Positions 1-5,824 are shown, numbered from the stretch's first letter. The stretch is DNA of 10,574 nt from DASQFI01 sp050264575 (GCA_050264575.1 JBLNGH010000330.1:1-10574); one strand, 5' to 3'. Numbers and translations: made by a program. Notes: generated from the sequence alone by a model not told the origin.

Positions 1-440
1 TGGACTATCTGCTGAAACCGGTCACCGAGTTGCGATTTGCCGCGACGATGAAGCGGGTGGCACGGCAGCTGAAGGCGGCCGCCCCCGCGCCGCGCGATCC
101 CGCGATCGTGGTGACAACCACGCGCGGCACGACGATGCTGTCGGTCCGGGAAATCGACTGGATCGAGTCGGCGGACAATTACGCGCGGCTGTGGACCGGT
201 GAGCGGAGCTATCTCCTGCGCGAATCTCTGCGGGTGCTCGAAGCGCGGGTGGGTCCGCGCGGATTCGAGCGCGCGCATCGCCGCGCGCTGATCCGCGTCG
301 ACGGCGTACGCGAGCTGGCGTGGACGAAGTCCGGCGATCTCGTGGCGGTGCTCCAGTCCGGCGCGCGGGTACCGATTTCGCGCCGCCGGCGTGCCGCGTT
401 TGCCGCCGCCGTAAAGGCCAGGGCTGGAGACGGCGGCTAA
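1..440 (+). CDS. LytTR-family response regulator, C-terminal part (5' end outside window)
   Basis: The reading frame is open from base 3 and encodes 145 residues before TAA at 438-440. It opens with DYLLKP, which matches the last strand and conserved lysine of a receiver (REC) domain, so the phosphoacceptor part lies upstream of the window. After a linker of about 25 residues (rich in A, P and R) comes a LytTR DNA-binding domain: IDWIESADNYARL, then LLRESLRVLEARV, FERAHRRALIRVDGV and a terminal VPISRRRR. These are the usual family landmarks, with HRR in place of the common HRS. Such proteins are cytoplasmic transcription regulators, normally paired with a LytS/AlgZ-type histidine kinase, which I would expect just upstream. 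There is a TTG at 30, but starting there would cut off the REC end, so it is not a credible start. Target genes cannot be read from the sequence. Family assignment is firm; partner and regulon are inference. Confidence 0.93.
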   Translation, partial: DYLLKPVTELRFAATMKRVARQLKAAAPAPRDPAIVVTTTRGTTMLSVREIDWIESADNYARLWTGERSYLLRESLRVLEARVGPRGFERAHRRALIRVDGVRELAWTKSGDLVAVLQSGARVPISRRRRAAFAAAVKARAGDGG

Positions 441-506
441 GTCAAAAGGCAGATCAGAAGGCAGAAATCCTTGCGGTCAGATTTTCTTGCCTTTTGCCTT
501 TTGCCC
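441..506. repeat. Imperfect palindrome of AAGGCA / TGCCTT units, terminator-like
   Basis: The element begins at the base after the stop codon of the response regulator. The left part carries two AAGGCA units (445-450 region and 458-463). The right part carries the complement as tandem GCCTTTT heptamers ending in GCCC at about 489-506. The two sides can fold into an imperfect hairpin of roughly 27 nt arms around a short loop at 470-479. The A/T-rich heptamers contrast with the GC-rich surroundings. Its position suggests transcription termination. I call it a repeat because the same kind of structure, with other sequences, follows other genes here. Confidence 0.6.
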
Positions 507-522
507 TTGTTACTGCTCTTTC

Positions 523-557
523 AGTACCGCCGCCGCCCTTCATGACGCGGGGGTACT
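523..557. other. Stem-loop in the leader of the VOC gene
   Basis: The 11-nt arms at 523-533 (AGTACCGCCGC) and 547-557 (GCGGGGGTACT) pair at 10 of 11 positions around a 13-nt loop. The structure ends 56 nt before the ATG at 614. It could be a second terminator for the upstream gene, an attenuator or chance. There is no run of T directly after it, only AGATTTATT. No second copy was seen in the window. Confidence 0.4.
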
Positions 558-613
558 AGATTTATTCGCGTTTGCAGACAAAAGCGAGCCCGGTGCACGC
601 TCGTGACTGGACC

Positions 614-1501
614 ATGGCGATCGGCGCCTCCCCGTTCGGCATCGCGCCGCCCGGTTTTCACCTGCCCGCGGCAACCAGGATCGGACGCGTGCGGCTTCAG
701 GTCCGCGATTTGGAGCGATCACTCGAGTACTACGGCCGGGTGCTCGGTCTTCGCACGCTGATGACACGCGGCGCGGTGGCCACGCTCGGTGCCCATGGAG
801 ATGACCGGCCGCTCGTGGAGCTCCACGAGCGAAAAGGGGCGCGGGCCGTGCCGCGTCGCGGCCTGCTGGGTCTCTATCACTTTGCGTTGCTCCTGCCGGA
901 TCGGCCGTCACTCGGTCGGTTCGTGCGACACCTCGCCGGCCTCGGGGTCCACGCGGGGAGCGCGGACCATGCCGTCAGCGAGTCTTTGTACCTCACCGAT
1001 CCGGACGGTCTCGGCATCGAGGTCTACGCCGATCGCCCTCGATCCACCTGGCAGGTGAATGGACGCGAACTGTATTTGACAGTCGAGCCGCTCGACGTGG
1101 CTGACCTCGTGCGCGAAGGCGGGAATGCGCCGTGGACCGGATTACCTGCGGGAACCGTCATCGGTCACGTGCACCTGTATGTCGGCGCCCTGGAGCAAGC
1201 TGAAGCCTTCTACCACGCGGCGCTGGGTTTCGACAAAATCGCCTGGAGTTACCCGGGTGCACTGTTCCTCTCGGCCGGCGGCTACCATCACCATCTCGGC
1301 ACGAACACCTGGGCCGCCGGCTCACCTGCGGCGACCGATGCCGATGCGCGGCTGCTCGAGTGGGAGTTGATCCTGTCTGGGGCCGATGCCGTGACCGACG
1401 CGGCAGCGAGCATCGCCGCCGCCGGACATCGGACAATTCGCGAGGGTGCCGATCAGGTCGTGGCCGATCCGTGGGGCACGACGCTCCGAATACGAGCCTG
1501 A
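614..1501 (+). CDS. VOC-superfamily protein, CatE-like catechol-2,3-dioxygenase
   Basis: This is a 295-residue protein of four beta-alpha-beta-beta-beta modules (two glyoxalase/VOC domains). Landmarks in order are IGRVRLQVRDLERSLEYY, GLYHFALLLPDR, DHAVSESLYLTDPDG, GIEVYADRPRSTWQ, IGHVHLYVGALEQAEAFY, AGGYHHHLGTNTW and a terminal ADPWGTTLRIRA. They match, in order and spacing, my recollection of Bacillus CatE-type catechol-2,3-dioxygenases, which open the catechol ring with a bound metal. Candidate ligands are the His of GLYHF, the Glu of GIEVYAD, the His of GHVHL and a His of YHHHLG. No ring-cleavage pathway genes are adjacent, so the substrate is open, and many VOC proteins do other chemistry. 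I chose ATG 614 because the first module begins soon after. The frame is open to a TTG at 572, but those extra 14 residues look non-domain. The ribosome site at 614 is weak. It is cytoplasmic, with no signal peptide. Confidence 0.85.
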   Translation: MAIGASPFGIAPPGFHLPAATRIGRVRLQVRDLERSLEYYGRVLGLRTLMTRGAVATLGAHGDDRPLVELHERKGARAVPRRGLLGLYHFALLLPDRPSLGRFVRHLAGLGVHAGSADHAVSESLYLTDPDGLGIEVYADRPRSTWQVNGRELYLTVEPLDVADLVREGGNAPWTGLPAGTVIGHVHLYVGALEQAEAFYHAALGFDKIAWSYPGALFLSAGGYHHHLGTNTWAAGSPAATDADARLLEWELILSGADAVTDAAASIAAAGHRTIREGADQVVADPWGTTLRIRA

Positions 1502-1554
1502 CCGTTCACGCCAGGCATGGCACACCTGCTGATCCAGCTCAAATGGAGCGTTGT

Positions 1555-1677
1555 CAAAGCACACGAAGGCCATGAAGGGGCATGAAGATCATGAAGAAGA
1601 GCTTTTTCTGAAAAACTTCTTTGAAAGAGTCTTTCTTCATGCCCTTCATGTCCTTCATGAACTTCATGTGTGCTTTT
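1555..1677. repeat. Long CATGAAG palindrome, copy 1
   Basis: The left arm (about 1555-1607) starts AAAGCACAC and carries CATGAAG at 1571, 1581 and 1590. The right arm (about 1623-1677) carries the complement CTTCATG at 1635, 1644, 1653 and 1662, a strict 9-bp period, and ends TGTGTGCTTTT. The arms, about 50 nt each, pair with scattered mismatches and one 3-nt gap, leaving a loop of about 15 nt. The element fills the gap between the convergent VOC (ends 1501) and dehydrogenase (ends 1685) genes. A bidirectional terminator role is plausible. The 62-residue frame through it, rich in KGHEDHEE, is almost certainly not a gene. Confidence 0.85.
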
Positions 1678-1684
1678 GGTCTCA

Positions 1685-3070
1685 TTACTTGGCGTATGTG
1701 ATTCTCCAGATGCGGCCCTTCGTGTCGTCGGTCACGTAGAGCGCGCCGTCGGGACCGACGGCGAGGCCCATTGGCCGGTGCTCGGCCTGTTTGGGATCGG
1801 CGGGCGTCGCCGCGCCGGCAAAGCCCGTCGCGAATTCCTCGAACGTTCCGGCAGGCTTGCCGTCACGGAACGGCACGAACGCGACGAGAAAACCGGCCTG
1901 CGTCGGCGTACGGTTCCAGGAACCGTGGAACGACACGAACGCGCCGCCGCGGTACTTCTCAGGAAACGCGGTGCCCGCGTAGAACGCCATCGCCTCCGGC
2001 GCCCAGTGGGCCGGGAACGCGACGACGGGCTGCTTCTTGTTCGCGCAGTCGCCGACGGCCTTACCGCCGTCGCCGCCGTATTCCGGCGCGAGCACGTACT
2101 TGCGTTGTGTGCCATCGAAATAGCAGTACGGCCACCCGAAGTCATCGCCCTTTTCCACGCGAGCCAGCACTTCCGCCGGAAGTTCGCTGTTCTGTGATTC
2201 GGTGTAGAGCTTCGGCCAGTTGTCACCCAGTTGATCGCGGCCATGAATGACCGCATACAACGCGTCGTCGCGCGGATCGAGGGCGAGCGCGACCGTGTTG
2301 CGCATCGACGTTGCGTAGCGGCCGGCCGGCGAGAATGTCTGTCCTGACTTGCTTGCGTCGAACTGCCAGATGCCCGCACGCGTCGCAAGCTCGGGGCACG
2401 GCTTGCGGCCCGGCGACTCGAGCGTGCGGTCCTTTTCCTGACAGCTGTTCGTGGCCGATCCCGAATTGACGAAGAGCGCGCCGGTCTTGGTAATCGCGAA
2501 CGCGTGCATGGTGTGGCCGTCCTTGACCGGGAGGCCGCTCAGCACGATCTGCGGATCGCCCTTCGGCGACAGGTCGCTGCCAATGGCATACCGGACGATC
2601 TGGCCGCCGCCTTCCGCGTACAGCGCGCCGTCGTGGAGCGCAATGCCGGTGCCGCCGCCCTCCTGGCCGGGTTGAAACGCCGGTCCGAACCGCTCGATCG
2701 TTTCCGCGCGCCCGTCGTGATCCGCGTCACGCAGGGCGACGAGAAAGCCGCCAGCTGGGTTGGCCGGAATGTTGCCGGACCGGTCTTTGTGAACCCACGT
2801 GTTCACATACACGTCGCCGTTGGGCGCCACCGCGAGATGCCGCGCGTGCCCGATGTTGTCGGCGAAGACGGTCGCGCAGAATCCGGATGGCAGCGAGATC
2901 GATCCATTGTCTTCGTCGCAGTCCTTCGGTGACGTCGCGCTCGATGCGGTTGCGGGCGGCGTGGCCGACACCCGGGATTCGTCGGGACGGCCTGAACAGC
3001 CCGCGATCGAGCCGGCCAGCGTGGACGCAACCAGCATCGTCACGAGCTGAAAAGTGGAACGGCGGTGCAT
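1685..3070 (-). CDS. PQQ-type glucose/sorbosone dehydrogenase beta-propeller, lipoprotein
   Basis: This is a 461-residue protein. Residues 1-25 form a lipoprotein signal: charged MHRR, a hydrophobic core and lipobox IAGC with Cys25. A Ser/Thr/Ala/Pro-rich tether follows to about residue 50, and then a beta-propeller (about 58-460). Family landmarks are LPSGFCATVFADNIGHARHL (59-78), the DADHDG turn (115-120), DGHTMHAFA (184-192), MRNTVALALDP (256-266), GDDFGWPYCY (308-317), FVSFHGSWNR (378-387) and MGLAVGPDGALYVTDD (434-449). This matches the glucose/sorbosone dehydrogenase family, in which periplasmic, usually PQQ-dependent enzymes oxidise sugars. Substrate and cofactor use are not proven here, and no CxxCH haem motif is present. 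Cys pairs (51/65, 210/225, 316/342) could form disulfides. The start at 3070 is fixed by a strong AAGGAG site seven bases upstream and by the lipobox. The frame is open to 3292, but that 74-residue extension is translated palindrome and spacer. Confidence 0.9.
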   Translation of the reverse strand: MHRRSTFQLVTMLVASTLAGSIAGCSGRPDESRVSATPPATASSATSPKDCDEDNGSISLPSGFCATVFADNIGHARHLAVAPNGDVYVNTWVHKDRSGNIPANPAGGFLVALRDADHDGRAETIERFGPAFQPGQEGGGTGIALHDGALYAEGGGQIVRYAIGSDLSPKGDPQIVLSGLPVKDGHTMHAFAITKTGALFVNSGSATNSCQEKDRTLESPGRKPCPELATRAGIWQFDASKSGQTFSPAGRYATSMRNTVALALDPRDDALYAVIHGRDQLGDNWPKLYTESQNSELPAEVLARVEKGDDFGWPYCYFDGTQRKYVLAPEYGGDGGKAVGDCANKKQPVVAFPAHWAPEAMAFYAGTAFPEKYRGGAFVSFHGSWNRTPTQAGFLVAFVPFRDGKPAGTFEEFATGFAGAATPADPKQAEHRPMGLAVGPDGALYVTDDTKGRIWRITYAK

Positions 3071-3077
3071 GACTTGT

Positions 3078-3083
3078 CTCCTT
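3078..3083 (-). promoter_or_regulatory. Strong Shine-Dalgarno site of the dehydrogenase gene
   Basis: The minus strand reads AAGGAG here, seven bases before ATG 3070. This decides the start against the longer open frame that reaches 3292. Confidence 0.85.
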
Positions 3084-3108
3084 CGGCCATCACTGACGCG
3101 CGCCGCTG

Positions 3109-3139
3109 GTTCGTCGAGAACCATTTCTCGAACTGTTCG
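3109..3139. promoter_or_regulatory. Overlapping dyads upstream of the dehydrogenase gene
   Basis: CGAGAA (3115-3120) and TTCTCG (3125-3130) form a perfect 6-bp dyad with a 4-nt spacer, extended by GTTC/GAAC with a 2-nt bulge. It overlaps a second palindrome, CGAACTGTTCG, at 3129-3139. They lie 40 to 70 bases before the start codon, where an operator or leader hairpin could act. No regulator is identifiable. Confidence 0.3.
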
Positions 3140-3218
3140 TGCGCACGTACGGCATCCGTTGGACGCGACTGTTCGCCGGTGAGGAGTCCTCAGGGAAGCA
3201 ATGCAGCAGCCGTGCCGG

Positions 3219-3281
3219 AAAAGCACACATGAAGGCGATGAAGGGCTCTTCATGTCCTTCATGAACTTCATGTGGGCTTTT
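3219..3281. repeat. CATGAAG palindrome, copy 2
   Basis: This is a shorter relative of the element at 1555-1677. The left arm 3219-3246 starts AAAAGCACACATGAAG and the right arm 3254-3281 ends CTTCATGTGGGCTTTT. The 28-nt arms pair with about five mismatches around a short loop that itself contains another CTTCATG. It lies 32 bases past the stop of the minus-strand gene 3314-3589 and so may end its transcript. The right arm shares the block TGTCCTTCATGAACTTCATG with copy 1. Confidence 0.85.
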
Positions 3282-3313
3282 GGCAGGAGCAACGCTTCGA
3301 TGTCCCGTGATCG

Positions 3314-3589
3314 TCACGCGCCGATCGTGTCGATGTACGACTGCGGCAGTTCGAGACGTCGGGCCAGTTCCTTCAGTCTCGCCGCGTACTCGGGATTACG
3401 CGCGTGCGCCGCCAGCGGTTGGGCCAGATTGAAACAGAGCGCCGGCGACGCGCGTTGCCCGATGCGGAGCGAGAAGCCGTCCACTCTCGCCCGCCTCAGA
3501 CCGACTGGATCCACGCCCTTTTGACGCAGCGCCCCGGCATCCATGAAGAGCCCGTAAAAGAAGACCGCGACGCGCCGGGACATGACCAT
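3314..3589 (-). CDS. Gamma-glutamylcyclotransferase-like protein with missing central segment
   Basis: This is a 91-residue protein. Residues 6-47 (RVAVFFYGLFMDAGALRQKG then VDGFSLRIGQRA) look like the start of a GGCT/AIG2-like fold, where the YGL segment lines the substrate pocket. Residues 49-91 (PALCFNL then HARNPEYAARLKELARRLEL) look like the end of the same family, after the last strand. From memory, relatives carry roughly 40-50 residues between these parts (the strands after RATL..P and the catalytic glutamate), and they are absent here. The frame is intact across the join near 3446-3450, so this is an in-frame internal deletion, not a frameshift. It may be a decaying gene, an assembly collapse or a real mini-version; cyclotransferase activity seems unlikely. 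Start is ATG 3589 or ATG 3583, neither with a clear ribosome site. The next gene downstream is 240 bases away behind a palindrome. Confidence 0.6.
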   Translation of the reverse strand: MVMSRRVAVFFYGLFMDAGALRQKGVDPVGLRRARVDGFSLRIGQRASPALCFNLAQPLAAHARNPEYAARLKELARRLELPQSYIDTIGA

Positions 3590-3730
3590 GGCAGTCTAGT
3601 GCGCGACACGGTCCGGGCGACCCGGATCCGACGCTCGAATTGCTCACAGTGTCCGTGTGGCCACCCACTTCGACCACGTCCGCTAAGCTGCGAGGGCTGG
3701 CCCCGGATGCACACAACCTCGATATGTCGC

Positions 3731-3770
3731 GCGGCATCTCACGGCATCGCGACGATGCCGCGATTAATCG
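3731..3770. promoter_or_regulatory. Cluster of palindromes, possible operator
   Basis: CGGCATCG (3742-3749) and CGATGCCG (3753-3760) form a perfect 8-bp inverted repeat with a 3-nt spacer. One base further begins CGATTAATCG (3761-3770), a perfect 10-bp palindrome. A third half-site, GCGGCATC, is at 3731-3738 in direct orientation. The cluster is about 50 bases upstream of the candidate promoter of the outer-membrane gene. The rest of the 280-base gap 3590-3869 shows no convincing gene. Confidence 0.4.
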
Positions 3771-3816
3771 TGGCTGGACTGTCCGCGATTCGGTTCCGGA
3801 CGCTTACTTTTGTAAG

Positions 3817-3847
3817 TTGACGGAGTTGGTACGCCCCTGGCTAACAT
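3817..3847 (+). promoter_or_regulatory. Candidate sigma70-type promoter of the outer-membrane protein gene
   Basis: TTGACG (3817-3822) resembles a -35 box. CTAACA or TAACAT at 3841-3847 could be the -10 box with an 18 to 19-base spacer, and TG at 3838-3839 precedes it. Transcription would then begin near 3854, which excludes the ATG at 3846 and supports the start at 3870. Confidence 0.4.
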
Positions 3848-3853
3848 GCGGGT

Positions 3854-3858
3854 GGAGG
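3854..3858 (+). promoter_or_regulatory. GGAGG ribosome binding site deciding the start at 3870
   Basis: GGAGG lies 11 bases before ATG 3870, a little far but usable. It falls inside the frame if translation began at ATG 3846, so the later start is preferred. Confidence 0.5.
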
Positions 3859-3869
3859 CAACGACGTCT

Positions 3870-4643
3870 ATGGTGAGAAACCTCATGACTGCCCTGCTGT
3901 TTGCGGCCGGCCTCGGTTGTGCGTCGACCGCACAGGCGCAAGCCGCCGCGGCAGGGGCGGCTGCACCCGAACACCGCTGGAGTGTGGACGTGGGTATCGG
4001 GTTTGACAGCAGCATCAGCGGCAACATCAATTCGAGCGCGATCGGGACACTCAACGGCACCTCGGTCGTCATCCTGAAAAACAAGTACGAGGACGTCTAC
4101 GGCACCGGTCTTAATTTCCGCTTTGGCGGCGGGTACATGTTCAAGCCAAACACGGAGCTAAGAGTGAATTTCACGTTGCAGTCCCTCGACGCCGACCTCA
4201 CGCGGATGGGCGACTTCGGCGCGTCGAACCTGTACGCGCAATACGACGACTACCAGAGCTTCAGCATGGACGTCGGGCTCCGGCAGTACATGTCGCTGAA
4301 ACCGTCGATTCGGGCGTACGGCGAGGGCACGATCGGGCTCGGGTTCATCGGCGAAACCGATGTCACCCTCACCGCGCCCGCGGTCGGCCTCACCCTCGAC
4401 GCAACGGACTTCTACGATCGAACGGCGGCATTCACCTTCGGCATCAACGCCGGCTTGTTGTTTGACCTCAAGCAGAATGTGGGGGCGGTCTCGAACGTCG
4501 CGATCTACACGCAACTCGGACTTCGCTACGTGTCGGGCCTGGCCGACGTCGATCAGCTCGTGGCGACTGGTCTCAACACCATCAATGATGAGAGCCAGCG
4601 GTGGGCGATCCCGTTTACGGTGGGAGTCAGATTCCAGTTCTAG
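3870..4643 (+). CDS. Outer-membrane beta-barrel protein
   Basis: This is a 257-residue exported protein. The start MVRNLMTALLFAAGLGCAST with AQAQ is a Sec signal peptide, probably cut after AQA near residue 23. The mature part alternates polar and hydrophobic residues in strand-like stretches with aromatic girdle residues (HRWSVDVGIGF, LNFRFGGGYMF, TELRVNFTLQSL, FSMDVGLRQYM, IRAYGEGTIGLGFIG, AAFTFGINAGLLF, VAIYTQLGLRYV). It ends in IPFTVGVRFQF, a typical C-terminal barrel signal with terminal Phe recognised by the BAM machinery. The size suits an eight- to ten-strand barrel of the OmpW/outer-membrane-beta-brl kind. The ligand or role cannot be read. It appears to be a single-gene unit: promoter-like boxes and palindromes stand upstream, and a palindrome begins four bases past the stop. 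Alternative ATG 3846 would add eight residues ahead of the signal peptide and is less likely. Confidence 0.8.
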   Translation: MVRNLMTALLFAAGLGCASTAQAQAAAAGAAAPEHRWSVDVGIGFDSSISGNINSSAIGTLNGTSVVILKNKYEDVYGTGLNFRFGGGYMFKPNTELRVNFTLQSLDADLTRMGDFGASNLYAQYDDYQSFSMDVGLRQYMSLKPSIRAYGEGTIGLGFIGETDVTLTAPAVGLTLDATDFYDRTAAFTFGINAGLLFDLKQNVGAVSNVAIYTQLGLRYVSGLADVDQLVATGLNTINDESQRWAIPFTVGVRFQF

Positions 4644-4646
4644 AGG

Positions 4647-4714
4647 AAGACCTCGGGTTTCGTTGTCGACCTGTTACTCACAGTCGAGATCCAACTCACG
4701 AAACCCGAGGTCTT
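4647..4714. terminator. GACCTCGGGTTTCG palindrome, copy 1; probable bidirectional terminator
   Basis: Arms AAGACCTCGGGTTTCG (4647-4662) and CGAAACCCGAGGTCTT (4699-4714) are perfectly complementary over 16 bp around a 36-nt loop. The element sits between the convergent genes ending at 4643 (+) and 4731 (-), so one hairpin could end both transcripts. Only a short T run (CTTT) follows on either strand, so it is not a textbook intrinsic terminator. A related copy with nearly the same outer arms but a different loop is at 9332-9403. Confidence 0.75.
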
Positions 4715-4730
4715 TCCCGCCTCATCGTCT

Positions 4731-5279
4731 TCACTTCGCAGGCTCGACGCCGACGAGGAGCGCCTGCGTGTAGACGATGTCGATCTTGTCGCCGACCTTG
4801 ACCTGAGCGAGCTTCGACTTGTCCTCAATCCTGCGCGTGACCACGTGCCCGTCCGGCGTGGTCACCGTAATCGACGGAACCGCCGGGTCGATCGCCTTCA
4901 CGGTCACCGTCGTCTTCTGCTCTCTGGCAGCCGCGCCTGCCGGCAGGCCGCTCTTGGCGCGAGCGAACGCCGCTTCGTCGCTCTTGGCGTCAGCCGCTTC
5001 GCCGGGCTTCCGCAGCGTAAAGACCATCGACTCGTAGTAGGTCGCCGTCACCTTCTGGCCGACCTTCAATTCGTCGAAACGCTTCAACGCCGGGCCGGCG
5101 ACGAACGAGTCTTCCTCACCCTTGTCGTTGCGAAGGGTTATCGTGCGGGTCTTGGCGTCGATTGCCTGGATGGTTGCCGTGGCCGTCACCGACTGTGCCT
5201 TGGTCACGGTCTGAGCCGCGGCTCCTGAGTCCAGCAGCCACAGCGCGCCCGCAAGAATCGCCAAACGCTTCGCCCTCAT
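4731..5279 (-). CDS. Exported protein with two tandem beta-rich modules, function unknown
   Basis: This is a 182-residue protein with a Sec signal peptide (MRAKRLAILAGALWLLDSGAAAQ, cut near residue 22), so it is periplasmic or secreted. The mature part holds two related modules. Module 1 (about 33-92) reads TATATIQAID..TRTITLRNDKGEE..LKVGQKVTATYYES. Module 2 (about 123-179) reads TVTVKAID..PSITVTTPDGH..VKVGDKIDIVYTQAL. Both run strand, AID, strand, DG/DKG turn, then VKVGD/LKVGQ before a final strand, as in small OB- or SH3-like barrels. An Ala/Lys-rich linker (93-122) joins them. I recognise no named family with confidence. There are no catalytic motifs and no Cys or His clusters. The start is supported by a purine-rich ribosome site just upstream. 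The 214 bases ahead of the gene contain no other convincing gene and probably hold its promoter, which I cannot place. Confidence 0.82.
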   Translation of the reverse strand: MRAKRLAILAGALWLLDSGAAAQTVTKAQSVTATATIQAIDAKTRTITLRNDKGEEDSFVAGPALKRFDELKVGQKVTATYYESMVFTLRKPGEAADAKSDEAAFARAKSGLPAGAAAREQKTTVTVKAIDPAVPSITVTTPDGHVVTRRIEDKSKLAQVKVGDKIDIVYTQALLVGVEPAK

Positions 5280-5282
5280 GTT

Positions 5283-5289
5283 CCCTCCC
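5283..5289 (-). promoter_or_regulatory. GGGAGGG ribosome binding site
   Basis: The minus strand reads GAGGGAGGGAAC directly before ATG 5279. The core is close (about four to six bases) but strongly purine-rich, and it supports this start. Confidence 0.65.
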
Positions 5290-5493
5290 TCGACGCTCGT
5301 GGCGTCATCAGTCGCTTCGTGTCAGGTCGCGTCGGCGCCGTTCCTGCCGCACACCATCCGCGACGATGTCCACGGTCGGTCGTGGGCACCAGTACGAGAG
5401 ACGCCGGAGACGGGCCATATTACCGCGGATCGCTCGACGGAACAGACCTCTGGCACATCGGAAGGGGCACAAGTCATGCCGACGCGACGTGTT

Positions 5494-5700
5494 CTACCGC
5501 TTTCGAAGCTTGTCCGAATATTCCTGGGTCAGGTAGGCGGTCATCGATCCATCCGGCCATTCGCGCACGACGAGGAGCGCGTCGTGCTCATCCAGGAACA
5601 CCAACGGCCATTCCCGCGTGGGGCTCTGATGGGAGAGCCTGACCATCTGCCGGATGTGCTCGAGCTGCCGACGAAGCTCCGGATCGAAGCCGGACCACAT
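5494..5700 (-). CDS. Small hypothetical protein, 68 residues
   Basis: The product is a cytoplasmic-looking protein with no signal peptide. Residues 1-27 (MWSGFDPELRRQLEHIRQMV..) look like an amphipathic helix. EWPLVFLDEHDALLVVREWPDGS suggests two beta strands joined by a turn, and MTAYLTQEYSDKLRKR a final helix. I do not recognise a family. The evidence that it is real is codon usage: third positions are strongly G or C throughout, as in the neighbouring genes, and the composition is that of a soluble folded protein. The ribosome site is weak (GAGAGG about 11 bases before the ATG). It is followed by 214 bases before the next gene on this strand and is preceded by the transglycosylase gene, 155 bases away on the same strand. 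A joint transcript with that gene is possible but unsupported. Confidence 0.55.
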   Translation of the reverse strand: MWSGFDPELRRQLEHIRQMVRLSHQSPTREWPLVFLDEHDALLVVREWPDGSMTAYLTQEYSDKLRKR

Positions 5701-5802
5701 TGCCGTGAAGACCTCTCTCTATCTATCGGCTACATCCACGCGCCGATGAGCATTACAGAACTGAGGTCCAGCACGTCCTGAGTGTGATCAATGCCGGGAG
5801 CT

Positions 5803-5824
5803 GGCGGGAGCGTAACTCCCTGCC
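5803..5824. terminator. Short hairpin downstream of the transglycosylase gene
   Basis: GGCGGGAG and CTCCCTGCC pair as eight base pairs with one bulged T around a CGTAA loop. It lies 32 bases past the stop of the minus-strand gene ending at 5856. No T run follows, so terminator function is only a suggestion. Confidence 0.35.

Noticed and set aside
1555..1677. Regularly spaced short repeats considered as a CRISPR array.
   Set aside because: The units are 7 bp with a 9-bp period and two opposing orientations. There are no 25-40 bp repeats, no spacers and no cas genes.
1551..1739. 62-residue plus-strand frame with KGHEDHEE and HALHVLHELH.
   Set aside because: It is translated CATGAAG palindrome, not a protein; its composition follows directly from the repeat unit.
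3645..3674. Minus-strand string VEVGGHTDTV, resembling the core of OmpA-like peptidoglycan-binding domains.
   Set aside because: Only about ten residues match. The residues before and after (SLAD; SNSSVGSGSPG) do not continue the domain, and no other frame supplies it. It could be a remnant, but chance is as likely.
3590..3845. Possible extra gene in the gap before the outer-membrane protein gene.
   Set aside because: Short frames on both strands lack start signals, domains and consistent codon bias; the region looks regulatory.
5280..5493. Plus-strand frames of about 100-170 residues across 5278-5781.
   Set aside because: They overlap two minus-strand genes, are rich in Arg/Ser/His with no domain, and have no ribosome site.
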